In this document: positions 15,625-24,100 of the stretch, in pieces
How the letters are laid out: every line of letters begins with the position of its first letter
Position numbering within the stretch: the stretch's first letter is position 1
Source: an uncultured Pseudomonadota bacterium
GTDB taxonomy: Bacteria; Desulfobacterota; Syntrophorhabdia; Syntrophorhabdales; Syntrophorhabdaceae
Assembly: GCA_937862865.1 (NCBI GenBank)
Contig: CALMFJ010000015.1
Span: forward strand, 1 to 48,416
DNA: 48,416 nt
Direction: 5' to 3'
The notes under the pieces: model-generated
Seen by the model: only the letters and a program-made list of their open reading frames with translations
Database searches by the model: none
Told to the model about the DNA's origin: nothing
Translations under genes and position numbers: made by a program

Positions 15625-18029
15625 TCACGATCGACAGGCGAAATGTTCCAGATGTTCCGCGCATACTCCTGTATTGCGCGATCACTGGAGAATTTGCCTG
15701 ACCGCGCCGTATTGCGGATCGCCATCCTGGTCCATTCATCGCGATCGTTGTATGCCGCCCTGACCTTCTCCTGGCATTCAATATAAAGGGCATAGTCGGC
15801 AAGAACGCAATACGGGTCGCTGTCCATCAATGATTGAACGATCGGCTGAAAAAGCCCCGGGTCCTCAGGCGAGAAGAACCCGGATTGAAGCTGGTTCATG
15901 ACCTGTGCGAGCTCCGTGTTCGATTCGGTGAACTGACGGGGGTTGTAGTTCTTCCTTAATTCAAATATCTCTTCCGCTTTGTGCCCGAACAGGAAGAAAT
16001 TCTCTTCGCCCACCTCTTCCCTGATCTCTATGTTGGCCCCGTCGTACGTGCCGATCGTGAGCGCCCCGTTCAGGGCGAATTTCATGTTCCCGGTCCCCGA
16101 CGCTTCGAAACCGGCCGTGGATATCTGCTCCGACAGGTCCGCCGCAGGTATCGTCACCTCCGCTATGGTCACACCATAATTCGGGACAAACACGACCTGC
16201 AGTTTGTCCTTTACGTAGGGATGGGCGGCGATGATCTCGGACACGTTGTGTATCAGCTTTATGATGAGCTTGCACATGAGGTAACCCGGGGCGGATTTCC
16301 CTGAGAAGAGAACGATTCTCGGAACGAACCCATCGGGGACATTCCCGTCCTTGAGCCTGTTGTAAAGCGTAATAACGTGGAAAATATTGAGGAGCTGCCT
16401 CTTGTATTCATGAAATCGCTTTACCTGGCAGTCGAGCATGAACTCCGGCTCCATGGTGCAGCAGAAGACCCGTTCCATAGCCGCGCGGAGCCGGTGTTTG
16501 TTCTCTCTCTTGATGGCGGCGAACTTCTCCCGAAATGACGCGTCCTCGGCAAACGGCTCGATCTTCCGGATCTCTGCCAGGTCGCGCATCCAGCCATCCC
16601 CGATAGCCTCCGTGACAAGGCCGGCAAGGCCCGGGTTCGCATTCAAGAGCCAGCGTCTGTGCGTTATCCCGTTTGTCACGTTCGTGAACTTCTCGGGGTA
16701 CATCAGATAAAAGTCTTTGAAAACATAGCTTTTCAAGAGATCGCTGTGCAGCCGCGACACACCGTTCACGGCATGGCTGCCCACGATCGCCAGACGCGCC
16801 ATGTTGACGACCTTCCCTGAGTCCCCCGTAATGATCCCCATTTGCCAGGCCTTGTCGAAGGCATCGGGAAAGCGCCGGGCCACCTGAACACGAAACTTCC
16901 TGTCCATCTCCTGTATGATCTGAAGGTGCCGGGGAAGCATGTGGCCCAAAAGGTCCTCAGACCACGTTTCAAGGGCTTCAGGAAGGATCGTATGGTTCGT
17001 GTAGGCAAAGGTTTCCTTTGTCAGTTTTGCCGCGGTGTCCCAGGACACCTTTTGCTCGTCGACCAGGACCCTCATCATCTCCGGGATCGCTATCGAGGGA
17101 TGCGTGTCATTGAGTTGAATGGCTACTTTCTCGGGCAGCATGCCGAGGTCGCCATACGACTTGTTGAACCTGCGGAGTATATCCGCCACCGTTGCCGCAA
17201 CAAAAAAATACTGCTGCTTGAGCCTCAATTCCTTGCCCGCGAGGGAAAGGTCGTTCGGATAAAGGACCTTCGATATATTCTCACTGCTGTTCTTATTCTC
17301 GACTGCCTTCACATAATCGCCGCTGTTGAAGTATTCAAAATCAAAATCCCGTGTCGATTTTGCCGCCCACAGGCGCAGCGTGTTGACCGTGTTCGTCCGG
17401 AAACCGGGTACAGGATAATCGTATGCCATGGCATAGATCTCGTCCGTATCGATCCATTCGGTGGCCCTGTTATGCGTCTCCACCCTCCCATAGAAACGGA
17501 CCGGGTATATCAGCTCAGGTCTCGGAAACTCCCAGGGATTCCCGTACCGCAGCCAGTTGTCGGGCGCCTCTTTCTGATATCCGTCGACGATCCTCTGGGT
17601 AAATATCCCGTACTCATACCGTATTCCATACCCGTAGCAAGGGTAATTGAGCGTCGCCATCGAGTCCAGAAAACAGGCAGCGAGCCTTCCTAAACCGCCG
17701 TTGCCGAGGCCTGCGTCCCACTCAAACTCGAATATGTCCTCCAGCTTGATACCGAACACATCGACAGCCTCACGGTATTCTTCGAGGAGGTCGATATCGA
17801 GAAGGTAATTCCTCAGCAGCCTGCCCATGAGAAATTCCAGAGAAAGGTAATACAGCCGCTTTGCGTCCGTCCTGTAGTAGCTCTGCTGCGAATCTATCCA
17901 GTTCTTCGCAAGACGCGCCCGAACCGATAGCGCTGTTGCCATGTACTTGTCTCGCTGCGTGGCCGAGTACATGTCCTTGGAAAGCGAATACAAGAGCTGG
18001 TTAGTTAATACCCTGCGAAAAGAATCCAT
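15618..18029 (-). CDS. glgP: Glycogen/starch phosphorylase
   Basis: 803 residues, the normal family length. A PLP-dependent GT35 phosphorylase releasing glucose 1-phosphate from alpha-1,4-glucans. Signatures: YYLSLEFLMGRLLRNYL near residue 62, DAGLGNGGLGRLAACFLDSMATL near 105-130, QLNDTHPSIAIPE near 310, and the PLP-lysine motif EASGTGNMKFALNGALTIGTYDGAN near 645. All expected catalytic stretches are intact. It is probably monocistronic: a 200-bp gap separates it from the gene to the right, and the next minus-strand gene to the left begins 100 bp beyond. The TAA stop lies inside a heptanucleotide repeat. Its product would feed glycolysis (long-form GAPDH at 19.7 kb) or the UDPGP-type nucleotidyltransferase at 46.4 kb. 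Confidence 0.95.
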   Translation of the reverse strand: MDSFRRVLTNQLLYSLSKDMYSATQRDKYMATALSVRARLAKNWIDSQQSYYRTDAKRLYYLSLEFLMGRLLRNYLLDIDLLEEYREAVDVFGIKLEDIFEFEWDAGLGNGGLGRLAACFLDSMATLNYPCYGYGIRYEYGIFTQRIVDGYQKEAPDNWLRYGNPWEFPRPELIYPVRFYGRVETHNRATEWIDTDEIYAMAYDYPVPGFRTNTVNTLRLWAAKSTRDFDFEYFNSGDYVKAVENKNSSENISKVLYPNDLSLAGKELRLKQQYFFVAATVADILRRFNKSYGDLGMLPEKVAIQLNDTHPSIAIPEMMRVLVDEQKVSWDTAAKLTKETFAYTNHTILPEALETWSEDLLGHMLPRHLQIIQEMDRKFRVQVARRFPDAFDKAWQMGIITGDSGKVVNMARLAIVGSHAVNGVSRLHSDLLKSYVFKDFYLMYPEKFTNVTNGITHRRWLLNANPGLAGLVTEAIGDGWMRDLAEIRKIEPFAEDASFREKFAAIKRENKHRLRAAMERVFCCTMEPEFMLDCQVKRFHEYKRQLLNIFHVITLYNRLKDGNVPDGFVPRIVLFSGKSAPGYLMCKLIIKLIHNVSEIIAAHPYVKDKLQVVFVPNYGVTIAEVTIPAADLSEQISTAGFEASGTGNMKFALNGALTIGTYDGANIEIREEVGEENFFLFGHKAEEIFELRKNYNPRQFTESNTELAQVMNQLQSGFFSPEDPGLFQPIVQSLMDSDPYCVLADYALYIECQEKVRAAYNDRDEWTRMAIRNTARSGKFSSDRAIQEYARNIWNISPVDREP

Positions 18030-18238
18030 AGTCAGACCGCCTTCATTATAAAAAACGGATCAAAATATTGCATCAGAAAAACCAGTACCTCTGTAATTAT
18101 AAGCTATTAAATGGTTTACTTGATGCTTTTTATGATGGAACAACCAAAAGTGCAGAACAATAAACGAAATATCAACTGTCTTAGAAATATTGTGCTGGCG
18201 ACGCACCGGCCGGAACAAGCTCTGCCCCGATCAGATTC

Positions 18239-18583
18239 TTAGCGGTCCAGGTACTCCTGGGGCGGAAAAACCTCACCGAGCGGGCGAATAAAAGTAAAAC
18301 CAACGGGTTCACCCAGTAAGGCATCGCCGGCCTCCCGGGTATAATTCCCCGAAATAGACCAGGGCAACCCGACAATGGTCGCGGCGAAGCCGACAGTGGT
18401 GGCAGCAAAGCCGATAGGCCTTAAAAGGATCAGGTCAAAAAGCATCGCATCGCCCTTACTGGTCGACCAGTAATTGGGTTTCTCAACATATGCGTCCTTG
18501 CTTTCATCCATCGAAAATGCCGGAATTATAAAAAAACCAAGGGTAAGGACAGCTATCATAAGAAATATTGCTGTTTTTTTCAT
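18239..18583 (-). CDS. Small exported/membrane protein of unknown function
   Basis: 114 residues from ATG 18583; AAGGGGGC lies upstream and MKKTAIFLMIAVLTLGFFIIPAFS is a signal peptide. The mature part has a hydrophobic stretch (LILLRPIGFAATTVGFAATIVGLPWSIS) with an internal near-duplication, GFAATTV/GFAATIV, then EPVGFTFIRPLGE. Similar short proteins with an RPLG ending occur in deltaproteobacteria, as I recall, but I know no function. It is likely an inner-membrane or periplasmic protein. Confidence 0.65.
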   Translation of the reverse strand: MKKTAIFLMIAVLTLGFFIIPAFSMDESKDAYVEKPNYWSTSKGDAMLFDLILLRPIGFAATTVGFAATIVGLPWSISGNYTREAGDALLGEPVGFTFIRPLGEVFPPQEYLDR

Positions 18584-18764
18584 ATGTTGCCCCCTTTTCT
18601 TAAGACCTTTTCTTTTTATAGCACAGCATTTTAGTGAATTCAATTATTTTTAACAAACTTTTTTAAAAATTCGTTCGCCCGCGGCCAGCCGCACCCGCAT
18701 CGCCCCGGGGAGAGGCCAACGGGTCAATATTAATTTCAACATCTGGATATTATTGAGGCTTTCT

Positions 18765-18911
18765 ATGAATGTCAGCGATAAAAACAAGGCGCAGCAGACC
18801 CTTCAGGCCCTTGCCGTGCACGTAAGCGCACAAACCCCGCTCTCATCCGCCGCGGGACCTGCGATAGACGAAATGGTCTCAGGGTTGAAAATTGATGCCG
18901 TTCTTAAATAA
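18765..18911 (+). CDS. Possible small protein, 48 residues
   Basis: An open frame, MNVSDKNKAQQTLQALAVHV and onward, ending in GLKIDAVLK, with GAGG about 7 bases before the ATG. It has a plausible helical composition and no known motif. It stops 17 bp before the end of the convergent 66-residue gene. Coding status is uncertain. Confidence 0.35.
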   Translation: MNVSDKNKAQQTLQALAVHVSAQTPLSSAAGPAIDEMVSGLKIDAVLK

Positions 18912-18927
18912 CTCCGGCCTGTGATCT

Positions 18928-19128
18928 TTAGTTCTTTGGAGCGATCGCGTCAAGCGCACTTACAACATCAAGCCCGCACAACCTGGTTTCCTTTTTAAAA
19001 ACGGTTCCCGGAGGGATCCTTACGATCCTTCCTGTCTTCGTCGTTATATCTGAGTTTTTGATAGACACCCAGGAACCATCAGGTTTTTTCTCGTATTCTT
19101 CGATAGCGATTTTGACAATTTCTTCCAT
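18928..19128 (-). CDS. Small hypothetical protein, 66 residues
   Basis: Starts at ATG 19128 with CAGGAGTGACAC directly upstream. The sequence MEEIVKIAIEEYEKKPDGSW continues to a basic, beta-rich middle (TTKTGRIVRIPPGTVFKKETRL) and a short C-terminal helix. No known domain is recognised. It is compact, probably soluble and cytoplasmic. It lies between the tRNA-Arg gene and the convergent 48-codon frame. The good ribosome-binding site and protein-like composition favour a real gene. Confidence 0.6.
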   Translation of the reverse strand: MEEIVKIAIEEYEKKPDGSWVSIKNSDITTKTGRIVRIPPGTVFKKETRLCGLDVVSALDAIAPKN

Positions 19129-19355
19129 GTGTCACTCCTGCTCAGCGTTAGTAAGTTATCTTTATATATTAAAAAATGACGCCGGATGTCAAGAGACAAA
19201 GTCAGTTTTTGCGGCACATTAATGTCCTGCCTGTCTGAAATTTTTCTCTTTTCCATCCAGCCGGAACATAATTGCAACCTATCATGTGAATGACTCCGGG
19301 CGAAAAAAAACACTGTCAAACCGGCCTGCCCGAATGATGGCGCGCAAAAACTATA

Positions 19356-19429
19356 TGCCCCCGGCATGACTCGAACATGCGGCACATGGATTAGGAATCC
19401 ATTGCTCTATCCACCTGAGCTACGGGGGC
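19356..19429 (-). tRNA. tRNA-Arg (anticodon CCT)
   Basis: Complete cloverleaf: acceptor GCCCCCG (19429-19423) with CGGGGGC (19363-19357) and discriminator A at 19356; D arm GCTC/GAGC; anticodon arm ATGGA-TTCCTAA-TCCAT with anticodon CCT, reading AGG; 5-nt variable loop; T arm GCATG-TTCGAGT-CATGC. No CCA is encoded. 74 nt. Confidence 0.95.
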
Positions 19430-19566
19430 AAGGTTTTTGATTATAAACATTTCCTGGTGTGATTTCAATAGAAACTCCGGGGCGGCGCATCCGTTTTCGC
19501 GTCATCGGAACGATGAATGCGCGTGGCCCAACTCATTGATAGAAGCCATGAAAGCCTATCATTGCT

Positions 19567-19595
19567 TTGACTTATGCGTCAACTTCTGGTAAGAT
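19567..19595 (+). promoter_or_regulatory. Sigma70-like promoter of the GAPDH gene
   Basis: TTGACT (19567-19572), a 17-bp spacer and TAAGAT (19590-19595). The leader to the ATG at 19744 is about 140 nt, with CAGGAGGT just upstream of the start. Nothing else is recognised in the 19430-19743 gap. Confidence 0.45.
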
Positions 19596-19743
19596 AGATA
19601 ATCTCAAAGAGGCATGTATGCCTTATCATTTATTCCGACCCGATACAAGCCTCTTCGGTTAATACAGGAGCATAGTATTCGGCATTGAACATATTAAACC
19701 TCAATTCGATCCAGGTTGTGAACTACATACAGGAGGTAACACC

Positions 19744-21021
19744 ATGGGTAAAGTAGAAGTGTTCGAGAACAAGCGCCCCGTACTCGGTATCAACAGTCTT
19801 GGAAGGATCGGAAAATTGACGCTCTGGCATCATGTCGCGCGGAAATATTTCCAGGAGATCGTCGTTAACCTGGGCCGTGATGTCGGCAACGGTATTCCGG
19901 CCATAGCCCAGATCATTGAAAAAGATGCAACGTATGGAAGCATCCATAAGTTCCTTTACGGTATTAATTCGAAGCGGATAATCGAGATCGTCGACGAGAA
20001 GAAAGGGAAGCTCCTGATAGACGGCATCCCCGTCACGGTCCTGCGCGAGAAACGGAACCCCGCCGAGATAGGATGGCGGGACCACGCCGTGGACCTCGTG
20101 ATCGAGGCGACCGGGAAATTCCAGGACCCGACAATCGCGGCGGACGATAAGGGAGGCAGCATAAAAGGCCACCTTGCCAGCGGCGCAAAGGCGGTCATCA
20201 ACTCATCGGCATTCAAGATCAAGAACAAGGCGCTGTCCACCCCGGATGACGCCGTAACGCTGATCTACGGCATAAACCACACCGCCTTCGACTATAAGAA
20301 ACACAAGGTGCTGTCCGCGGCATCGTGCACGACGACCGGCCTTGCGCACATGATCAAACCGCTCCTCAACAACGCGGCGACAAGCAAGATACTGACGGCA
20401 TCGATGTCGACAGTGCATGCCGTCACGAATTCACAGAGCATCCTCGACAAGACGCCGAAGGCCGGTGAAAAGGACCTGAGGAAGAACCGCAGCACGCTCA
20501 ACAATATCATCCTCACATCGACCAATGCGGCCGCAGCGCTCATCCAGGTCATTCCCGAAGTGAAGGACATTGGCTTCATGGCCGATTCCATCCGCGTCCC
20601 GACGAACACCGAATCGCTGATCGTCCTGAACCTGACGTTCCAGACACGCGCCGGCGCCGATGGCAAAAAGGAACCCGTCACAACGAAGGTCCTCAACGAC
20701 CTGTACCAGAAGGCAGCCGATAACGATCCCGAGCATCTCCTCATTTTCTCGACGGAGCAGAACGTTTCAACCGACCTGATAGGCACCGACGCAGCGATAG
20801 TCATCGAAGGCCAGTTCAACCACACAAGGACCGCACACATCGATGTCGATGTCGCAGGGATCCCCAATGTGCCGGAAGAATTATTGAAAGCCGTGCCGGA
20901 GGGAAGCATGAAGGTGCCCGTCGTCCACGCCAAGGTCTTCGGCTGGTACGACAACGAATACGGCAGCTACACCAACCGCATGGGCGACCTGGCGGTATAC
21001 GTCCACAAAAGCATGGCCTGA
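19744..21021 (+). CDS. gap: Long-form glyceraldehyde-3-phosphate dehydrogenase
   Basis: 425 residues, about 90 longer than classical GapA, matching the extended bacterial GAPDH type. The NAD fold is GINSLGRIGKLTLWHH near residue 18. The catalytic Cys lies in SAASCTTTGLAH (classical ASCTTNCLAP) near residue 198. The downstream SMSTVHAVTNSQSILDK holds the His expected in catalysis, followed by DSIRVPTNTESLIVLNLTF and, near the C-terminus, WYDNEYGSYTNRM. It oxidises glyceraldehyde 3-phosphate to 1,3-bisphosphoglycerate in glycolysis, or the reverse in gluconeogenesis; a syntroph making sugars from acetyl-CoA would use the latter. It is monocistronic, with its own promoter, a GGAGGT site and a terminator. 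Confidence 0.9.
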   Translation: MGKVEVFENKRPVLGINSLGRIGKLTLWHHVARKYFQEIVVNLGRDVGNGIPAIAQIIEKDATYGSIHKFLYGINSKRIIEIVDEKKGKLLIDGIPVTVLREKRNPAEIGWRDHAVDLVIEATGKFQDPTIAADDKGGSIKGHLASGAKAVINSSAFKIKNKALSTPDDAVTLIYGINHTAFDYKKHKVLSAASCTTTGLAHMIKPLLNNAATSKILTASMSTVHAVTNSQSILDKTPKAGEKDLRKNRSTLNNIILTSTNAAAALIQVIPEVKDIGFMADSIRVPTNTESLIVLNLTFQTRAGADGKKEPVTTKVLNDLYQKAADNDPEHLLIFSTEQNVSTDLIGTDAAIVIEGQFNHTRTAHIDVDVAGIPNVPEELLKAVPEGSMKVPVVHAKVFGWYDNEYGSYTNRMGDLAVYVHKSMA

Positions 21022-21046
21022 TCTTTGCCGCAGGCAAAAATCAGCC

Positions 21047-21071
21047 GGGCGATAGGCTATAGGCTATTAGG
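21047..21071 (+). repeat. Heptanucleotide repeat, RGGCNAT family, left arm
   Basis: GGGCGAT, AGGCTAT, AGGCTAT and TAGG are 7-base tandem units 26 bp after the gap stop codon. Their reverse complement appears as the facing arm at 21143-21170; the gap terminator lies between the arms. Confidence 0.8.
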
Positions 21072-21086
21072 AAATACAAAAAGAAC

Positions 21087-21112
21087 GGCCCCGGAAATTC
21101 CGGGGCCTTTTT
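21087..21112 (+). terminator. Rho-independent terminator after gap
   Basis: GGCCCCGG (21087-21094), AAATT, CCGGGGCC (21100-21107), TTTTT. Confidence 0.85.
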
Positions 21113-21142
21113 ATTCGGAATGACGCTACGGGAAATGACCCC

Positions 21143-21170
21143 ATGGCCTATCGCCCATAGCCTATCGCCT
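21143..21170 (-). repeat. Heptanucleotide repeat, RGGCNAT family, right arm over a stop codon
   Basis: On the minus strand AGGCGAT, AGGCTAT, GGGCGAT and AGGCCAT follow one another. The TAG stop (21171-21169) of the dikinase-like gene overlaps the first unit (TAGGCGAT). Confidence 0.8.
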
Positions 21171-24100
21171 ACAATGTTATTTTATACGATTCCTCTTTCT
21201 CTATTTCATGTTTTCCGAAGTAGACCGCACCCGTCCAGCCGTCTATGCTGATGTGGTCGCCGCCGCGGATGATGCGGTCTTCGCACTGGCTGAACGCCTC
21301 ATTCTCATACACGTGCAGCTTGCTGAAACCAACCACCCCTACCTTGTTGAGCTGCGGTATCGTCACGGCTGCGTGGGATGTCCCTCCGCCGCGCGCGGTC
21401 AATATGCCTTCGACCTTGAGAATGATGCCGACGTCATCGGGGACCGTATCCGGCCTGATGAGGATGAGGGGTTCCTTCATGTTCTCCTTGCGGTACTTCT
21501 TTATCTCTTCCTCGGAATAGACCACCCGGCCTGTCAACGCGCCGCCGCTTACCCCGATCCCGATGCCCATAAGCGATTCCTCGAGCTCGGGGGCGTCCTT
21601 GAACGTCAGCACCTTCCCGGCCCCGCGCTGCACCATGTCGCGGGTCTGCAGGACATAGAGGCCTTTCGGGTATTTGCTTTCGAACGTAAATTCGATCTCC
21701 TGGTGGTTGAACCTCTTCTCATACACGAGGAATTCTGCCACCCTGACAAGCTCCGCGTATATGTCGGGAAAGCGCTTTTCAAGGGAGATTATTGACTGCC
21801 GCATCTCGGAGACACGCTGTTTTTCTGATATCGGGTAGGTTTCAACGAGGCCTGACACGATATCGTCCCCCTGCACGCCGAATATAAAATCCCCATACAG
21901 TGAGACGTTCTGTGACGACCCCCGCGGGTCGCGCGTGAAAATAACCCCTGATCCCGAGTTCTCATTGAGATTGCCGAAAACCATGGCCTGAACGACAACC
22001 GCCGTGCCCCACTCGTCGGAGACGTGCATCTGGTGACGGTATATCTTGGCCTGCTGAGAATCCCACGACGCGAATACGAGCATGATGGCGTCCTGGAGCT
22101 GTTTCTGCGGATCGTTGCTGATAAAGATGCCGCGGTCCTCCATCGCCTGTTTGTACGACAGGGCCAGCTGTCTCATTTCGTCGGGCCGGAACTGGATCTT
22201 CTTCGTCACTCCGTACTTGAGCTTGAAGCTGTTCATGATCTCGTCGAAGATATTCCTTTCCAGGCCCTGGAACATCCCCCACGTCTGCAGGAACCTCCGG
22301 TACGAATCCCATGCCGCCCACCGGTACTGCGGGTTCCGGCTCAAACCCTCGGCGATGGTCTCGTTGAGCCCCACGTTCAGGAACGAATGCATCATCCCGG
22401 GAAGAGATATCGTGGCGCCGCTCCTGACGGACAGCAGCAGCGGGTTCCGCGGGTTCCCGTATTTCTTGCCCGTTGCATGCTCCAGGGACTGGATCTCGCT
22501 GAAGATCCGGGCGCTTAAGTCCTTGAACATGTACTTGTACCCTACGATCGCCTCATACCCCCTGAAAACCTCGGTCGTAATTATGAAACCGGGAGGTACG
22601 GGAAAACCGAGCGAGGCCATCTCCTTGAGGAAATATCCCTTGTTGCCCAGCAGCACCTGGTTGTCGATGTCCTTTTTCTTCTTGTATATCGGGGAGATCG
22701 TCAGCTCGGGAATATAGGCCATGACAAGGTTGAGTATCTGTTTATTGTCCTTGAACTTCTCCGCTTCCTTTCCGAGTGCGCGGATTATCGAGTTGATAAA
22801 ATTGTCAAAGATCTGCAGGGCGAAGGCGGTCGCGATGATCGACCGGACAAAATTCTCCGAATGCCTGTAGATGGTCTCCTGGACAGATTTGCCCTCCCGG
22901 CCGTCGCCCTTCGCCGCCATCATCTGGCCGACTATTATCGGCAGGTTCTGGGCGTGCGCATCTATGTAGTACTCGCGGATAATACCCTGGATCTGTTTCG
23001 AGATGAACTGGAAGATATCGATATACTGATCGATGGAGAACTGCCGTATCTGGAGTGCCGAGGTAATGTACCGCATCTTCGACACGAGGCCTTCGGTCGC
23101 GATCCCATCGACATCGAGCGCCTTCACGTAGAGCCAGAGATACTTGTGGATCGTCATCAGCGTGCTCTTCGTGATGAACTTGAGGTTCAAGGACTGGATG
23201 AGCTTGTCGAAAAGCATCGTGGCAAGGCTTTCAAGGCGGAAGGTAAGGCCCATGGCCTCGAATTTCTCTTCCCTGTATGTCCCGTACATCGACGGAATGC
23301 CGGCCGCTATGTGCCTTTTATGGTAGATATTCTCGAAATACTCTGTCTTGACGGGGGAAAGTATCTTCTCTTTGAGTGCCGCCAGCATGTCGAGGGTCGT
23401 CGTGAGCGCGGCATAATGGTCCTTCTTCTGCAGCGCCCTCTTGAGAGAGCGGATCTTTGGAATCTCCAGCATACATGATATTTCAAGGTCCCGCAGGAGG
23501 TCGATATGCTGGTGATTATATTTTTTGTATATCAGCTGGTAGTAGCGGAGGATGAGCCGGGCCCTCTCCCTCTCCCTTTCGCTGATCTTGCGTATGCCCT
23601 TGACCTCCTTCAGTATGCGCGCAGAGTCCCATTCCAGGAAATTCCTCGGGTCCTCTTTGGCCCGCATCAGGAGGTTTTTGAACGCTATATGAAGCTCGTC
23701 GAACCATTCGCCGCGGTTCTCAACCTGGTCGAACACCTCCGGGGGCAGGTGGGGCTTTATATACGATTTGTCGCCGGTTGCCCAGTAGCGGAAGATATCC
23801 TCGGTAAAGGGAACGAGAAGGCTGTTGCTTTCGACATGCGACTGCTTCCTGAGATAAAAAACGAGCCTGTCGTTCCGCGCCGAAAGTTCATCGACGTTTG
23901 TCGAGGTTTCGCGCAGCTCACCTTCGGCCCCTATCTCTGTGAAGAATATTGGAAATAAGCGAAGAAGCTGCTTCGCCAGGTTGTAGGCCGGCGTGATATC
24001 CGAGTTCAAAAACCCGGATATCTCCTTCTGGAACAGGTCGGTATCCTTGACGAAAACGCCTTTGCGTTCAAGGTTGATTATGAGGGCCGATAGAAGCCTC

